Origin: Caballeronia calidae
GTDB lineage: Bacteria > Pseudomonadota > Gammaproteobacteria > Burkholderiales > Burkholderiaceae
Length of the DNA: 64,000 bases
Reading direction: 5' to 3'
NCBI RefSeq assembly: GCF_900044055.2
Contig: NZ_FCOX02000024.1
Span: 1-64,000, forward strand
Part shown: positions 35,874 to 45,830 of the stretch, piece after piece
Numbering within the stretch: position 1 is the stretch's first letter
How the letters are laid out: every line of letters starts with the position of its first letter
Position numbers and translations under genes: made by a program
Notes under the pieces: model-generated
Database searches by the model: none
Told to the model about the DNA's origin: nothing
The model's input: the letters and a program-made list of their open reading frames with translations, nothing else

Positions 35874-36615
35874 TCGTCCCTCGGGTTGCATGATGAGTCC
35901 TCCCGTCCCGACGGGAGGGCTCGAATTCGACTGTTGTCTCTTTGGGCAACTCCGCTGATAAGCGGGCTGCAGGACGCGACAGCCCAGCCGATCCTTTGCC
36001 GATCGCCGGCGCCAGCGTCGCCGTCCCAGGCACGAGACCCTCTTCGTGGCAGGGCCGACGTCTGTGCAAGGGGCACCTATTGCGTGGTCCCTACGAATCC
36101 TTGAGCTTCTATACCACCTGGCTCGTACGATTGTGCGCTCCAGCTGCGATGCCATGCCCGCCGTCGCGGAGGTCTCCGGCCGGATGACGCGCGTGCTGGT
36201 TCACCACAACGAGGGGGCAACGCAAGCGACGTGCTCTTCGAAATCGATAGCGAGCCCATCCCGACGGCATTGCGCCTTGCGAGCAGCATCGCGCTGGATC
36301 TGTCGATTCCGGTATCCGACGCGATGCTCGCCGGGCTTCTGGCTGAACAGCCCCTGCACGGCTGAGGCGTTCAAGCGCGTTCACGAGGGCGAGCGCAAAG
36401 CGGAGTTTCAAGAGTAGAAGCATCGACTATATTGGAACGGTTGACTCGCGCTCTCGCCGAGCGTTGGTCCAGTTCGGCGCATTCAGCGAAGGACCGGAAG
36501 GACCGCGATGAAGCGCGAATCATTCCCCTCGATCAGTTGCGTCGAGGACAGGAAGTTGCGTTCTCATCGAACCCGGCTTCTCAGGAAGCGCGTTCGATTT
36601 GTCGCGGGGTGAGTC
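35874..36615. other. Gap with a frameshifted gene remnant
   Basis: About 740 bases. The stretch 36228-36365 encodes a protein-like segment, DVLFEIDSEPIPTALRLASS then SIPVSDAMLAGLLAEQPLHG, before TGA. The matching upstream part (MTRVLVHHNEG at about 36184-36216) is in another frame, joined at a run of G residues. This looks like a decayed gene of unknown family. The rest shows nothing. Confidence 0.4.
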
Positions 36616-37083
36616 ATGAAAATCCGCCTATCGAAGTCGTTCGTCGTCGGTGCCGTGCTGGTCGTTGTCATCAGCGGCGGCGCATCCGCGAAGACCGAGA
36701 CCTGTCATCCTGCATCGAAACAGCAGATTGCCGCACTATTCGATCGATGGAACGATTCGCTGAAGACTGGCGATCCGGAGAAAGTCGTGGCGAATTACGC
36801 GCCGCATTCAATATTGCTGCCGACGGTGTCCAACAAGCCGCGTTTGACTGTTGAGGAAAAGGCAGATTACTTCAGGCACTTTCTCGAGCACAAGCCGGTC
36901 GGCACGATCGAGCTCAGTGAAATCATGATCGAGTGCAACACCGCGATCGACGCGGGGCTCTACTCGTTCAAGTACGCGGACGGTTCTGTTGTCAGGGCGC
37001 GCTATACATTCACGTATGAGTGGAATGGGCACAAATGGCTGATCACCAGCCATCATTCGTCGAAGATGCCGGAAGGAAACTGA
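36616..37083 (+). CDS. Exported SnoaL-like (SgcJ/EcaC family) protein
   Basis: A 155-residue protein with a signal peptide (VVGAVLVVVISGGASA) and a nuclear-transport-factor-2-like fold: ALFDRWNDSLKTGDPEKVVA, then HSILLPTVSNKPRLT and a closing YTFTYEWNGHKWLITSHHSS with the usual WxxHHSS-type end. Such domains are used for oxidoreductase, cyclase or oligomerising roles, and the actual role here is unknown. It is convergent with the phospholipase D-type gene. Confidence 0.85.
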   Translation: MKIRLSKSFVVGAVLVVVISGGASAKTETCHPASKQQIAALFDRWNDSLKTGDPEKVVANYAPHSILLPTVSNKPRLTVEEKADYFRHFLEHKPVGTIELSEIMIECNTAIDAGLYSFKYADGSVVRARYTFTYEWNGHKWLITSHHSSKMPEGN

Positions 37084-37250
37084 GCGATGAGGTTGATAAG
37101 ACGGGATGCGTCCGCAGTCAAGGAGCGTCTGCACGATTCGTTTCGGGCGCGTGCGACAGGCGTGGATGTAGGCTCGACGGAAACAGTATGCGTTTGAGGC
37201 CATCTCTCCTCATTGCGAGGTTGGCGCCCTGGCGACGGGATGCCGCCGAT

Positions 37251-38810
37251 TCAAAGCTGCGACTCGATCGGTAGCAGACCCATGAACCAGACGCCGGTGC
37301 GTCGCAGGAAGGACGCCTGCGGCTCCGTGTCCAGTTCGGTCACCGTCCCATCCGCCGCGGTGTCGATCCAGATGATCCTGCGACTGCCGTTCGCGTCGGT
37401 CCGCAGTTCGAGCCGCCATGCGTTCTGGTCTAGTTGCGGCTCGATGTAGCTGACGACCTGCGAGGCGATCGCTTCGTTGTCGCACAGTACTCCGATCTCG
37501 GTGTTGAGGTAGGCCGAGCGCGGGTCGAGATTCATAGAGCCGATGAAGACCTGCTGACGGTCGAACACGAATGTTTTCGCATGCAACGATGCCTTCGACG
37601 AACCGAAGAGCTGCTTCTTTCCCGCCGCGTCTTTGCTAGATCGAATGGGCTTGAATTCATAAAGCTGGACGCCCGCAGCGAGGAGATCCTTGCGGTAGCG
37701 TTGATATCCCGCATGAACGCTCGAGACGTCCGTGGCGGCAAGCGAGTTGGTCAGCACTGTGACGTGCACGCCGCTCTCCGTCAGGCCGCGCAGCCAGGCC
37801 GCGCCTTTGTCTCCAGGAACAAAGTACGGTGAGATGATCAGCATCTCGTGACGCGGGTTTATGTCCACTGCCCTGAGGCTGGTCAACAACTGACCCTGTG
37901 GTTCGCCGGGCGCGTGCGTGATCTTTGACGGGTCATCGTAGAACAGCGTGGCCTTGCCCCAGGCGTAGTCGAGACCGCCCGCTTCGACGAGTTGCGTCAG
38001 CCGCTGCCTCGCATGCACGACATAGGGCGAGTCCTGTTCTGAGGCGACGTATTGGTCCCGCTCCGCGCGATAGGCCGCGAGGATCGCAGGGTCCGCGGAA
38101 CGGCCCATCAGCCGGTCGATCGGATAGGCCGCGTCGGAATTCCAGAAGATGTCGAAGGAGTTCGAGACGTCGTGAACAATCGGCCCGTGCATAAGCACGT
38201 CGAGATCCCCGAATGTCACCGCGCTCGAGGCACCGAAGTATTCGTCGCCGACGTTACGCCCGCCCAGGATAGCGGCTTCGTTATCGGCGATCATCGCCTT
38301 GTTATGCATGCGCCGGTTGACGCGCGAGAAGTCAAGTGCTGCTGAGATCGTCTTGAATCCGCGACTCGCTACCGGGTTGAAGAGCCGTACTGAGACGTTA
38401 GGGTGGGCGCTCAGTGCGAGCAGGGCCTCGTCGTCGGCGTTCGTGCCCAGGTCGTCGAGGAGCACACGCACCCTGACCCCACGGTCCGCCGCCTTGAGCA
38501 CGGCCGAGGCGAGCGTGCGCCCCGTCAGGTCGCTGTGCCAGATGTAGTACTCGAGGTCGATCGACTTCTCGGCCTTTTCAGTGAGGATTACCCGGGCGAG
38601 GAGGGCATCGACCGAATCTTGCAGCAGGTGGAACGCACTCTGGTCGGGATGAGCCCGCTCGCCGGACGCGAAAAGCTTGGCGAGAGGCGTCGTTTCCGTA
38701 TTTTTTAGCGCATAGGTCGGCGGGCGTCCGGTCTGCGGCGGCAGGCTCGCGCACGAGAGCAGCATGACGATCAGAAAGGCTGCACCAAGGTTTCGAGGTC
38801 TGGCCATCAT
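37251..38810 (-). CDS. Phospholipase D-family lipoprotein (cardiolipin synthase-like)
   Basis: A 519-residue protein with two HKD motifs: the first in RRMHNKAMIADNEAAILGG, the second in SLHAKTFVFDRQQVFIGSMN. Each pairs with downstream GGRN or GSMN residues. It has a lipoprotein leader with lipobox LLSC (Cys20). The family (ClsC/YmdC-like) transfers phosphatidyl groups, for example in cardiolipin synthesis, and two HKDs form one active site. The lipidation implies a periplasmic-side location. Confidence 0.9.
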   Translation of the reverse strand: MMARPRNLGAAFLIVMLLSCASLPPQTGRPPTYALKNTETTPLAKLFASGERAHPDQSAFHLLQDSVDALLARVILTEKAEKSIDLEYYIWHSDLTGRTLASAVLKAADRGVRVRVLLDDLGTNADDEALLALSAHPNVSVRLFNPVASRGFKTISAALDFSRVNRRMHNKAMIADNEAAILGGRNVGDEYFGASSAVTFGDLDVLMHGPIVHDVSNSFDIFWNSDAAYPIDRLMGRSADPAILAAYRAERDQYVASEQDSPYVVHARQRLTQLVEAGGLDYAWGKATLFYDDPSKITHAPGEPQGQLLTSLRAVDINPRHEMLIISPYFVPGDKGAAWLRGLTESGVHVTVLTNSLAATDVSSVHAGYQRYRKDLLAAGVQLYEFKPIRSSKDAAGKKQLFGSSKASLHAKTFVFDRQQVFIGSMNLDPRSAYLNTEIGVLCDNEAIASQVVSYIEPQLDQNAWRLELRTDANGSRRIIWIDTAADGTVTELDTEPQASFLRRTGVWFMGLLPIESQL

Positions 38811-39640
38811 CGCGTTTCTCTTCGTTTAGCGGGATCCCGCTGCTGACGACCGAGTCCGCACTGTGCAGCGACGCACAAGCGTGGCTACGAACTACCGAGC
38901 TGGAGATCCATGATCCCAGCTTCGACTCGCTTTCGCCGCGTTCAGTCGGATGTGTCCCGGTGCGGCGTGAACAAGTCTCACGCAACCGGTGCGTGCCCGA
39001 CGTCGAATGCCATCGGGATGACGAGATCATAAGGGGGTAATGACGTTCGCGCAGGCTTCCAGCCTGTGATGATGCTCCCGCTCCCTTCGGTCCGGCGCTG
39101 AGTGAGGTGAGTGTTATGGCCTGCGACCTCAGTGCAATATCGAGGTCTCAGTGCCGCCCTTTGGTCGTCGCGTAGCACGTACTGGCAGAGACCCGGGCGA
39201 TTGCATATATTGAATCGGTCGGCCCCAGCGTTTGCTTGCAACGTTTCGAACGGGGGCGTTCTCTTTGGTCTGGCGACATGTGCCACTTCGCGAGGGTTGC
39301 CGGGGCCGCATAACCGCGCGGACCATGCAACGCCACGGAGGCACTCGTGTTTCGCGCCATTCCTTTGCGATCGCATCTTGTTTTGCGTTGGCGAATTCAA
39401 GCTGCATGCGGTCGCGTGCAGAAGAACGGGGCCGGGGAGGACAACTACGCGATCATCACCCGGCTTTGACAGGCACGGAAAGTATCCGTTTAGTTGTCGA
39501 ACGGTGGAAAGCGGCTGACTCGGCCTGCCTCGACATCATGCCCTCTGCGCCCCAAGGTTTTGCGTGTATGAGTTCAACCGACAGGCTCTCGGACTTCGAG
39601 CGGAATGGCAAGGCGAGAGAGCGATCGATCGGGAGTGTTT
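38811..39640. other. Gene-poor gap
   Basis: About 830 bases upstream of the DUF2252 gene. Open frames exist on both strands, but none has a family pattern. A perfect six-base stem with a three-base loop (CAGGCT TCC AGCCTG) is at 39052-39066, without a T-run. Confidence 0.4.
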
Positions 39641-41062
39641 ATGGACAGGCCGGTGAAATCGAAGCAAGCACGTGCAGCCTCTCACCCAGATACCGCTCAT
39701 CAGTCCGCCGACGAACGCGCAGCGCACGGACGGGCGCTGCGCGACGCGGTGCCACGGTCGAGCCAGGCCGGATGGAAGGCGGCAAAGGAGCGCCGCGACC
39801 CCGTCGACATCCTCGTCGAGTCGAACGAAGGCCGTGTCCCCAGCCTGATTCCGATCCGCTTTGGGCGAATGTCCGCGTCTCCGTTTGCGTTCTATCGCGG
39901 CGCGGCCGCGGTGATGGCCGCCGACCTCGCGAGCACGCCGACGAGCGGACTCCGCGTGCAGGCATGCGGGGACGCGCACCTGATGAACTTCGGCGGTTTT
40001 GCGACGCCCGAGCGTAACGTCATCTTCGACATCAACGACCTGGACGAGACGCTGCCGGCCCCGTTCGAGTGGGACGTCAAGCGGTTGGCGGCGAGCGTGG
40101 AGATTGCAGCGCAACATCTGGCGTTTTCTCCCAGCGTGGCTGCGCGCATCGTCTCGAGCCTGGCTCAGGAATATCGGGAGCGGATGCACGACTACGCGGC
40201 AATGCGGACGCTCGACGTCTGGTATGAGCGCATCGACCTGCAGAAGTATGAAGACCGCACGGGTGATCCCGCCGTTGTTGCCGCTGCGCGCAAGCGAATT
40301 GCGGAGCGGATCGAGGTCGAGCGGCGTAAGACAGTACCCGATCATCTCTATCCGAAGCTCGTTTGTGAAGCCGACACGCTACCGAGGATCAAGGACGATC
40401 CGCCGCTGATCTTCCACCCTACGGAGGAACAGGCCCCCGGCCTCTCGTCGGGCTACGCAGAAGCCATCGATGCCTATCGCGAGAGCCTTCCGGAACATGT
40501 CCGCATCCTGTTCGACCGCTTTCATCTCATCGATCTCGCCGTCAAGGTGGTCGGCGTGGGAAGCGTGGGAACGATGTGTGCCGTGGGCCTGTTCATGGCC
40601 GCGGACAACGATCCCCTATTCCTGCAGGTGAAGGAGGCGCGCGCCTCGGTGCTCGAACCCTTTGCGGGAAAGAGCCTGCATCCCAACCACGGTCAGCGCG
40701 TGATCGCCGGCCAGCGCATCATGCAGTCCGCGAGCGACGTGTTTCTCGGATGGACTCGGGGCAGCAACGGCCGCGATTTCTACCTCCGTCAGCTTCGGGA
40801 TATGAAGATGTCCGTCGTCATCGAAGAGCTGGACGAGGGCTTGTTGCGTCAGTACTCGCGCATGTGCGCACACGCGCTGGCCCGATCACACGCCCGTTCG
40901 GGCGACGCCGCGATGATCGCCGGATACATGGGCTCAGGGCAGACTTTCGACGATGCGATCACGGAGTTCGCGACCGACTACAGTTCCCAAAATCGACGCG
41001 ACTATCGGGCGTTCATCCGCGCCATGCGGGAAGGGCGGATCCAGGCGATAGTCGAGGAGTGA
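39641..41062 (+). CDS. DUF2252 family protein (kinase-like fold)
   Basis: A 473-residue DUF2252 protein. The family signature is clear: RFGRMSASPFAFYRGAAAVM, VQACGDAHLMNFGGFATPER and VIFDINDLDETLPAPFEWDV. The GDAHxxNFG and FDINDLDE blocks resemble the catalytic loop and metal-binding Asp of aminoglycoside-phosphotransferase-like kinases, so a phosphotransferase role is possible but unproven. GGGAG at 39631-39635 selects the ATG at 39641 over one at 39605. It stands alone. Confidence 0.9.
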   Translation: MDRPVKSKQARAASHPDTAHQSADERAAHGRALRDAVPRSSQAGWKAAKERRDPVDILVESNEGRVPSLIPIRFGRMSASPFAFYRGAAAVMAADLASTPTSGLRVQACGDAHLMNFGGFATPERNVIFDINDLDETLPAPFEWDVKRLAASVEIAAQHLAFSPSVAARIVSSLAQEYRERMHDYAAMRTLDVWYERIDLQKYEDRTGDPAVVAAARKRIAERIEVERRKTVPDHLYPKLVCEADTLPRIKDDPPLIFHPTEEQAPGLSSGYAEAIDAYRESLPEHVRILFDRFHLIDLAVKVVGVGSVGTMCAVGLFMAADNDPLFLQVKEARASVLEPFAGKSLHPNHGQRVIAGQRIMQSASDVFLGWTRGSNGRDFYLRQLRDMKMSVVIEELDEGLLRQYSRMCAHALARSHARSGDAAMIAGYMGSGQTFDDAITEFATDYSSQNRRDYRAFIRAMREGRIQAIVEE

Positions 41063-41410
41063 AGCTGATTCGGGGCCGCGGACCGAGGGAGTCGTTGGGC
41101 GCGGCCACCCAGTGACTTGAGCCTCCAATGCCGCGCCCTGCCGGGTTCAGAAACGCCTCGGTGCTACCTTCGCGCTGACGCGTCGCCATGGCCTGTTTCG
41201 CGATCTTATATGGGCGGCACCGCCTGCGATGCGCCGTGCGCTCGGTTCGATCTCGCGAACGGAATAGCGCTCACGGTCCTCGCCACTGTCGCAAGCGGTT
41301 GTCCCGCTCGCTTCGATAGCAACACGTCACGCATAGTAAAAGTTCTCCTATCCACTATGCTCTATACGAGGTCGATAAGCGGCTAGTAGATAGCTAAAGG
41401 AGTAAATAAA
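41063..41410. other. Promoter-region gap before DUF2092
   Basis: About 350 bases with no coding pattern. The last 80 bases become AT-rich, consistent with a promoter for the DUF2092 operon, but I cannot assign specific boxes with confidence. Confidence 0.35.
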
Positions 41411-42265
41411 TTGATCACTAACATACTTGGACGCGCGTCCCGGTCTACGTGGATATCGATCTTGCTGCTAGTCGTCGGCCCGTACGCCTACTCTGCCCCG
41501 GAGCAGAAAGGACCCACGTCAGCCGCGGTAAGAGTCGAGCCTGAAACCGCTTCACAAGTTCAGGCTCGTACAATCCTGACAAAAATGGCAGAGTTCCTTG
41601 GAGGCACCCAGAGCTTTCGCGTTGGTGTGCGCAGCGGGTACGACGCCGTGCAGCCGTCGGGACAAAAAATCGAATTCGGCGAATACCGCACGGTTTCGTT
41701 GAGCCGGCCCGATCGAATGCGCGTGGAGACCGAGCGGAGCGACGGCGCAAAAACGCTCGTGGTTCTCAACGGGAAAGAGATCCTTCTGGTCGACTTCGAC
41801 AATAAGGTCTACGCGACGGCGCAGCAGCCGGGCACGTTGGACGACAGCATCGTGTATTTCGTCAGGGATCTCGGCATGCGGCTGCCGCTTGCGGCGCTCC
41901 TTTTTAATCGTCTGCCCGAAGAGCTGCAAGCCCGTGTACGGACGGTGGACTTTGTGGAAAAGACGACTCTCTCCGGCGTTGCGTCCTATCATCTCGCTGC
42001 GCGTACCGACACGGTGGATTTTCAGATGTGGGTAGCAGATGGCGACAAGCCCCTGTTGCAGCGGATCGTACTGACGTACAAGAATGCGGTGGGCCAGCCT
42101 CAGTTTTGGGCGGATTTTATCGACTGGAATCTTGCACCGCAGTTCAATGAGGCGACATTCTCGACGGAGGTCCCCAACGGCCTGAAAAAAGTCGCCTTCG
42201 CAGCGCAGCTTCCGCGTGCGTCGCCCACGGCTCGACAGTCGCCTGCGAAGAAGGGAGTCAAATGA
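41411..42265 (+). CDS. Exported DUF2092 protein (LolA-like fold)
   Basis: A 284-residue exported protein. The TTG start at 41411 is supported by AAAGGAG (41396-41402) eight bases upstream. After the leader (WISILLLVVGPYAYS) the DUF2092 pattern follows: ARTILTKMAEFLGGTQSFRV, LSRPDRMRVETERSDGAKTL and PLLQRIVLTYKNAVGQPQFW. The predicted fold resembles LolA-type lipid-binding periplasmic proteins. Its stop overlaps the next gene (ATGA), so the two are translationally coupled. Confidence 0.88.
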   Translation: MITNILGRASRSTWISILLLVVGPYAYSAPEQKGPTSAAVRVEPETASQVQARTILTKMAEFLGGTQSFRVGVRSGYDAVQPSGQKIEFGEYRTVSLSRPDRMRVETERSDGAKTLVVLNGKEILLVDFDNKVYATAQQPGTLDDSIVYFVRDLGMRLPLAALLFNRLPEELQARVRTVDFVEKTTLSGVASYHLAARTDTVDFQMWVADGDKPLLQRIVLTYKNAVGQPQFWADFIDWNLAPQFNEATFSTEVPNGLKKVAFAAQLPRASPTARQSPAKKGVK

Positions 42266-43134
42266 TGAAATCAGCATCGTGGGACAATGCCCTTACGATA
42301 TTGGTCGTCGCAGTATTCACGCTCGGCCTGAGCGATCAAGCTGAGGCACGAGGCGAGAGAGGCGGCGGCGGCCGAGGTGGCAACGCCTCTGGCGAGTATT
42401 CGCGGAGCGGGCCAGCGTCGGCCGGCGGGCTCTCTTCCGGCAGCACATCTGCTGCTCAAGGCCGTTCACGGTCTGGCGGCGGCCAGCAGCAGGCTTCGGC
42501 CCAACAGCGGCAGGGCTCACGCCAAGCCTCCGCAAGTACGAATCAGACTGAACGCCAGAATACGGCGAGCTCGATGCAGGCGACCTCCGGCCAAAACCAG
42601 GCGAACCGGCAGCAAAACGCGAGTTCGATGCAGGCGACCTCCAGCCAGAATCAGGCGAACCGACAGCAAAACACGAGCGAGAACCAGGCCCAGCGTCAGG
42701 CGACGATGGGCGAGAATCAGAGCACGCGACAAGCCGCCGCGGCTCAAACGACCAGCCAAAATCAGAGTGCGCGCCAATCCACCGCCAAGGAGATGCAGAA
42801 CACGCGTGCTACGAACGTGGCCAATGTGCAGAATAACTATCATGGCAATTGCAGCAATTGCGACGACGACTGGGACGGTGGCTCTGCGGCGGTCGGATTC
42901 GTAGCCGGTGCAATGGTCGTGGGGGCGGCCACGGCCGCAGCTACACCGCCACCCGCAACCACCACCGTTGTGGCTGCGCCGCCGCCGCCCGCGCCGGTCG
43001 GACCGCCATGCAACGTGGCTCCGGTCGCGGTTCAGGGCGTGCCGTACTATAAATGTGGCGCGACCTGGTATGCAGAGGGTTATGCGAACAGCGGCGTGGT
43101 GTACATGCCGGTTCAGCCACCGCCTGGATACTGA
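42262..43134 (+). CDS. Exported Gln/Asn-rich NQxxRQ-repeat protein
   Basis: A 290-residue exported protein coupled to DUF2092 by an ATGA overlap. After the leader there is a Gly/Arg-rich part (GERGGGGRGGNASG), then a Gln/Asn-rich region (about residues 75-190). That region contains two near-identical 18-residue units (42568-42621 and 42622-42675 at DNA level, SSMQATS.QNQANRQQN) and further NQxxRQ copies. A CSNCDDDWDGG segment, a small hydrophobic span (VGFVAGAMVVGAATAAAT), a Pro-rich linker and a C-terminal module (YYKCGATWYAEGYANSGVVY) follow. The C-terminal module resembles small envelope proteins with WYxxGY-type ends. Function is unknown. Confidence 0.85.
   Translation: MMKSASWDNALTILVVAVFTLGLSDQAEARGERGGGGRGGNASGEYSRSGPASAGGLSSGSTSAAQGRSRSGGGQQQASAQQRQGSRQASASTNQTERQNTASSMQATSGQNQANRQQNASSMQATSSQNQANRQQNTSENQAQRQATMGENQSTRQAAAAQTTSQNQSARQSTAKEMQNTRATNVANVQNNYHGNCSNCDDDWDGGSAAVGFVAGAMVVGAATAAATPPPATTTVVAAPPPPAPVGPPCNVAPVAVQGVPYYKCGATWYAEGYANSGVVYMPVQPPPGY
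42568..42675 (+). repeat. Two tandem 54-bp coding repeats
   Basis: The stretch 42568-42621 recurs at 42622-42675 with only a few synonymous and two or three replacing differences. It encodes an 18-residue unit inside the NQxxRQ region. The period is a multiple of three, so unit number can change without breaking the frame. Confidence 0.75.
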
Positions 43135-43799
43135 CCGCGGTAGCCTCGTGACCTACCCGCGGTCGAGCGTTCGCCGGTACGGAGCCGGCGCTCGCATGCC
43201 AGTGTGAAAGAGATGGCCTGAGCGTCGAACTGGTGGTTGAATTTGTAGTCGGCAACGCCAATCCACGCATCTTCATGGACCGCGCGTCCGGCTGTCTGTG
43301 AGAAAAGCTTGTCCATTTCGGTGCGGCATTGAACGAGCCTTTCGTCAAATCCCGAAGGACGATCGCAACGACGATAAAGCCTTGCCTCCAGGGTACAGGG
43401 ATCTGGTTCAGACTCCTGTCATTGAGCACGATGACAAGAGGCGAGGACGATCTGTGCAGCGCATGCACACCGCAAGGAATACGCCCCTGCAGCATGATCG
43501 AGGGGGATGCGTGCGTCGTAATTACCCGGCCCTCTTGGAGAGCCGACGATTCTGCCTTTGCTATTGAGCGGCTTGCCCTAAACTATTCTAAGAAATCGAT
43601 AAGGACTGCGCGCCGATTGGAGCGGCCTGTTCTGCCTGCTCCCTAGCCTCGCAACTTGAGGTTAGATGTAAGGGGGGACGGTATGACCAGAGCGCCAAAA
43701 GCCGCTGGCGGGCACAACCGCGCGCAACGATTTGGGTGTCCAAGAATAAGACCGCAGGCGCCGAACTGCGGGGGCGAAAATATACTGGAGGCGCAAATC
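43135..43799. other. Gene-poor gap
   Basis: About 660 bases between the repeat protein and the transglycosylase. An in-frame extension of the transglycosylase to 43656 is open, but it has no ribosome site and poor coding character. Nothing else is recognised. Confidence 0.4.
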
Positions 43800-45332
43800 A
43801 TGTTGCGAATGTCCCACCTGCGAGCGCATCGCATGGCTCATCTTCCGTCCCGCTTGTGGCTATGCCTTGTCGCAATTGCGGCCTTGGTGTGTACCTTGTA
43901 CGTCGCTCCGGTTAGCGCAGCAGACGCAAAGCAATCGTCAACAAATCCGCAGTCGGGAAAACTCGTCATTGACCCGAAAGACATACAAAAGCCTTGGACT
44001 GGCGATCTCGATGGAATGGTGCAGCGGAGAGTCATTCGAATACTCACGGTTTACAGTAAGACCTTCTACTTTACGGACCAGGGCGTTCAATACGGCGCAA
44101 CCTACGAATGGGCTCAGTTGTTCGAACGGGATCTGAACAAGAAGCTCGCCACGAAGCATCTTCCGGTTAAGGTGTACATGATCCCCGTAGCCCGGGACCA
44201 GCTATTGCCAGCGTTGATTGCCGGCAAAGGTGATATCGCGGCGGCTAACCTTACGATGACTTCCGCACGAGAAAAGTTGGTGGACTTTTCCGCGCCCGTG
44301 TATATGAACGTCAGCGAAATCATAGTGTCTGGGCCAGCCTCACCGAAGGTGTCCAGCGTTGACGACCTGGCAGGAAAGGAGATTTTCGTCCGCAAATCGT
44401 CTTCCTATTATGAGAGCCTGACAGCGCTAAATCAGCGCTTTGCCGCGCAGCATCGCCCCCCGGTGAACATCAAGCCCGCTCCCGAGGAACTGGAAGACGA
44501 AGACCTGGCCGAGATGCTCAACGCGGGGCTGATTCCGCTCATTGTTATGGACAAGCATAAATCCGACCTTTGGAAACAAGTCTTTCCCAAAATCACGGTC
44601 CACGAAGATATTGCGATCAGGACTTCGGGCGAGATTGCACCGGCGATCCGCAAAGGCAGCCCGAAGCTCAAGGCCGCTCTCGACGATTTTGTCGCTCGTC
44701 ACCGTCAGGGGACCGCGGCGGGAAACATGATTCTGGTGCGGTATCTGAAAAATGCAAAATATGTCAAGAACTCGGCGTCCGAGTCGGAACGCAGAAAGTT
44801 TCTAGACCTCGTGCAGTTCTTTAAGGACTATGGCGACAAATACCAGGTGGACTGGTTACTGATGGCCGCTCAGGGATATCAAGAATCCCGCCTTGATCAG
44901 AGCGTAAAGAGCCGGGTGGGGGCAGTCGGCGTGATGCAGGTCATGCCCAACACGGGAAAGGAATTGAATGTCGGGGACATCAGCAAGACCCAGCCAAACA
45001 TCGAGGCTGGCGTCAAGTACATGCGCGTGATGATAGACAGGTACTACGCCAAGGAGCCGATGAGCGATATGGACAAGGCCCTGTTCACGTTCGCGTCATA
45101 CAACGCCGGTCCGGCTCGCGTTGCGAAGCTTCGCAAGGAAGCCGCCGAGCGAGGACTGGACCCGAACGTCTGGTTCCACAACGTCGAGTACGTCGCTGCC
45201 GACAGAATCGGAGCGGAGACCGTGACGTATGTCAGCAATATCTACAAGTACTACATTGCTTATAAGCTAATCATGGACGCCAGAACGGCAAAAGAAAAGG
45301 CTGCGAAGGCGATGACGAGCCCGACCAAGTGA
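43800..45332 (+). CDS. MltF-like lytic transglycosylase with solute-binding domain
   Basis: A 510-residue exported protein. GGAGG (43787-43791) fixes the ATG at 43800. The leader (LWLCLVAIAALVCTLYVAPV) is followed by a solute-binding-protein type 3 domain (about 80-310: IRILTVYSKTFYFTDQGVQY, GDIAAANLTMTSAREKLVDF). A C-terminal SLT domain follows, with the catalytic Glu362 in AQGYQESRLDQ and the motifs VGAVGVMQVMP and FASYNAGPARV. This is the MltF arrangement: peptidoglycan strands are cleaved with 1,6-anhydro end formation, and the N-terminal domain modulates activity. Confidence 0.9.
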   Translation: MLRMSHLRAHRMAHLPSRLWLCLVAIAALVCTLYVAPVSAADAKQSSTNPQSGKLVIDPKDIQKPWTGDLDGMVQRRVIRILTVYSKTFYFTDQGVQYGATYEWAQLFERDLNKKLATKHLPVKVYMIPVARDQLLPALIAGKGDIAAANLTMTSAREKLVDFSAPVYMNVSEIIVSGPASPKVSSVDDLAGKEIFVRKSSSYYESLTALNQRFAAQHRPPVNIKPAPEELEDEDLAEMLNAGLIPLIVMDKHKSDLWKQVFPKITVHEDIAIRTSGEIAPAIRKGSPKLKAALDDFVARHRQGTAAGNMILVRYLKNAKYVKNSASESERRKFLDLVQFFKDYGDKYQVDWLLMAAQGYQESRLDQSVKSRVGAVGVMQVMPNTGKELNVGDISKTQPNIEAGVKYMRVMIDRYYAKEPMSDMDKALFTFASYNAGPARVAKLRKEAAERGLDPNVWFHNVEYVAADRIGAETVTYVSNIYKYYIAYKLIMDARTAKEKAAKAMTSPTK

Positions 45333-45346
45333 GCCCGAGCGCGGGC
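45333..45346 (+). terminator. Possible weak terminator after the transglycosylase
   Basis: GCCCG (45333-45337) and CGGGC (45342-45346) form a short stem starting at the base after the stop codon. The following bases (ATCTCCTT) are only mildly T-rich, so terminator function is uncertain. Confidence 0.35.
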
Positions 45347-45830
45347 ATCTCCTTGCAGCGAAAGGGCGCTTGCCATTAGCGCGCGAAGAGGCCGATTGCC
45401 CTGGCTTGGGCATCCAGGATCGAAATGAAAAATGTGTTGGGCGCTCTTATTCTACTGGGCCACTTTTTTCTTATCTGCGGCATTTGCGGGAGACCTTCTT
45501 CCTTTCGGTTAAACGTGCGTGCGCAAGCGTCGAAGGTAAGCAACACGGAGCGGGTAGCCGCTCTTCTCGACTTTCACGAAGCCGTAGACGCACCGCGAGG
45601 GTTTTTTCACGTGAAAGAGTTGCATGATCGTGCACTCGGAGTCCTCGATTGCGTGGGAGGCGCCGCCATACGGTTGAATGAGCTGAAGCGAAGGTCGTAG
45701 TAGCGTTGACCAGCGCGCTCGATGGGGCGGCCGAAGGCGTTCGCGTCCTGCATCGAGGTGCGGCGTGGGTCTTGTGTGTCACCGCCGCCTGCCATGTCGA
45801 AGTGGACTCGCGCCGCTAGGCAAGCAGCCC
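45347..45830. other. Gap with one weak ORF candidate
   Basis: About 480 bases. A plus-strand frame from 45425 (MKNVLGALILLGHFFLICGI..., 91 residues to 45700) has AGGA before it and a leader-like start, but the rest lacks a family pattern. I do not call it as a gene. Confidence 0.3.

Noticed and set aside
39232..40017. Plus-strand frame overlapping the DUF2252 start
   Set aside because: It runs into the DUF2252 gene in another frame, has no ribosome site and no family pattern.
42541..42800. Repeated units that might suggest a CRISPR array
   Set aside because: The repeats are in frame within an exported coding sequence, have no unique spacers of constant length and no cas genes are near.
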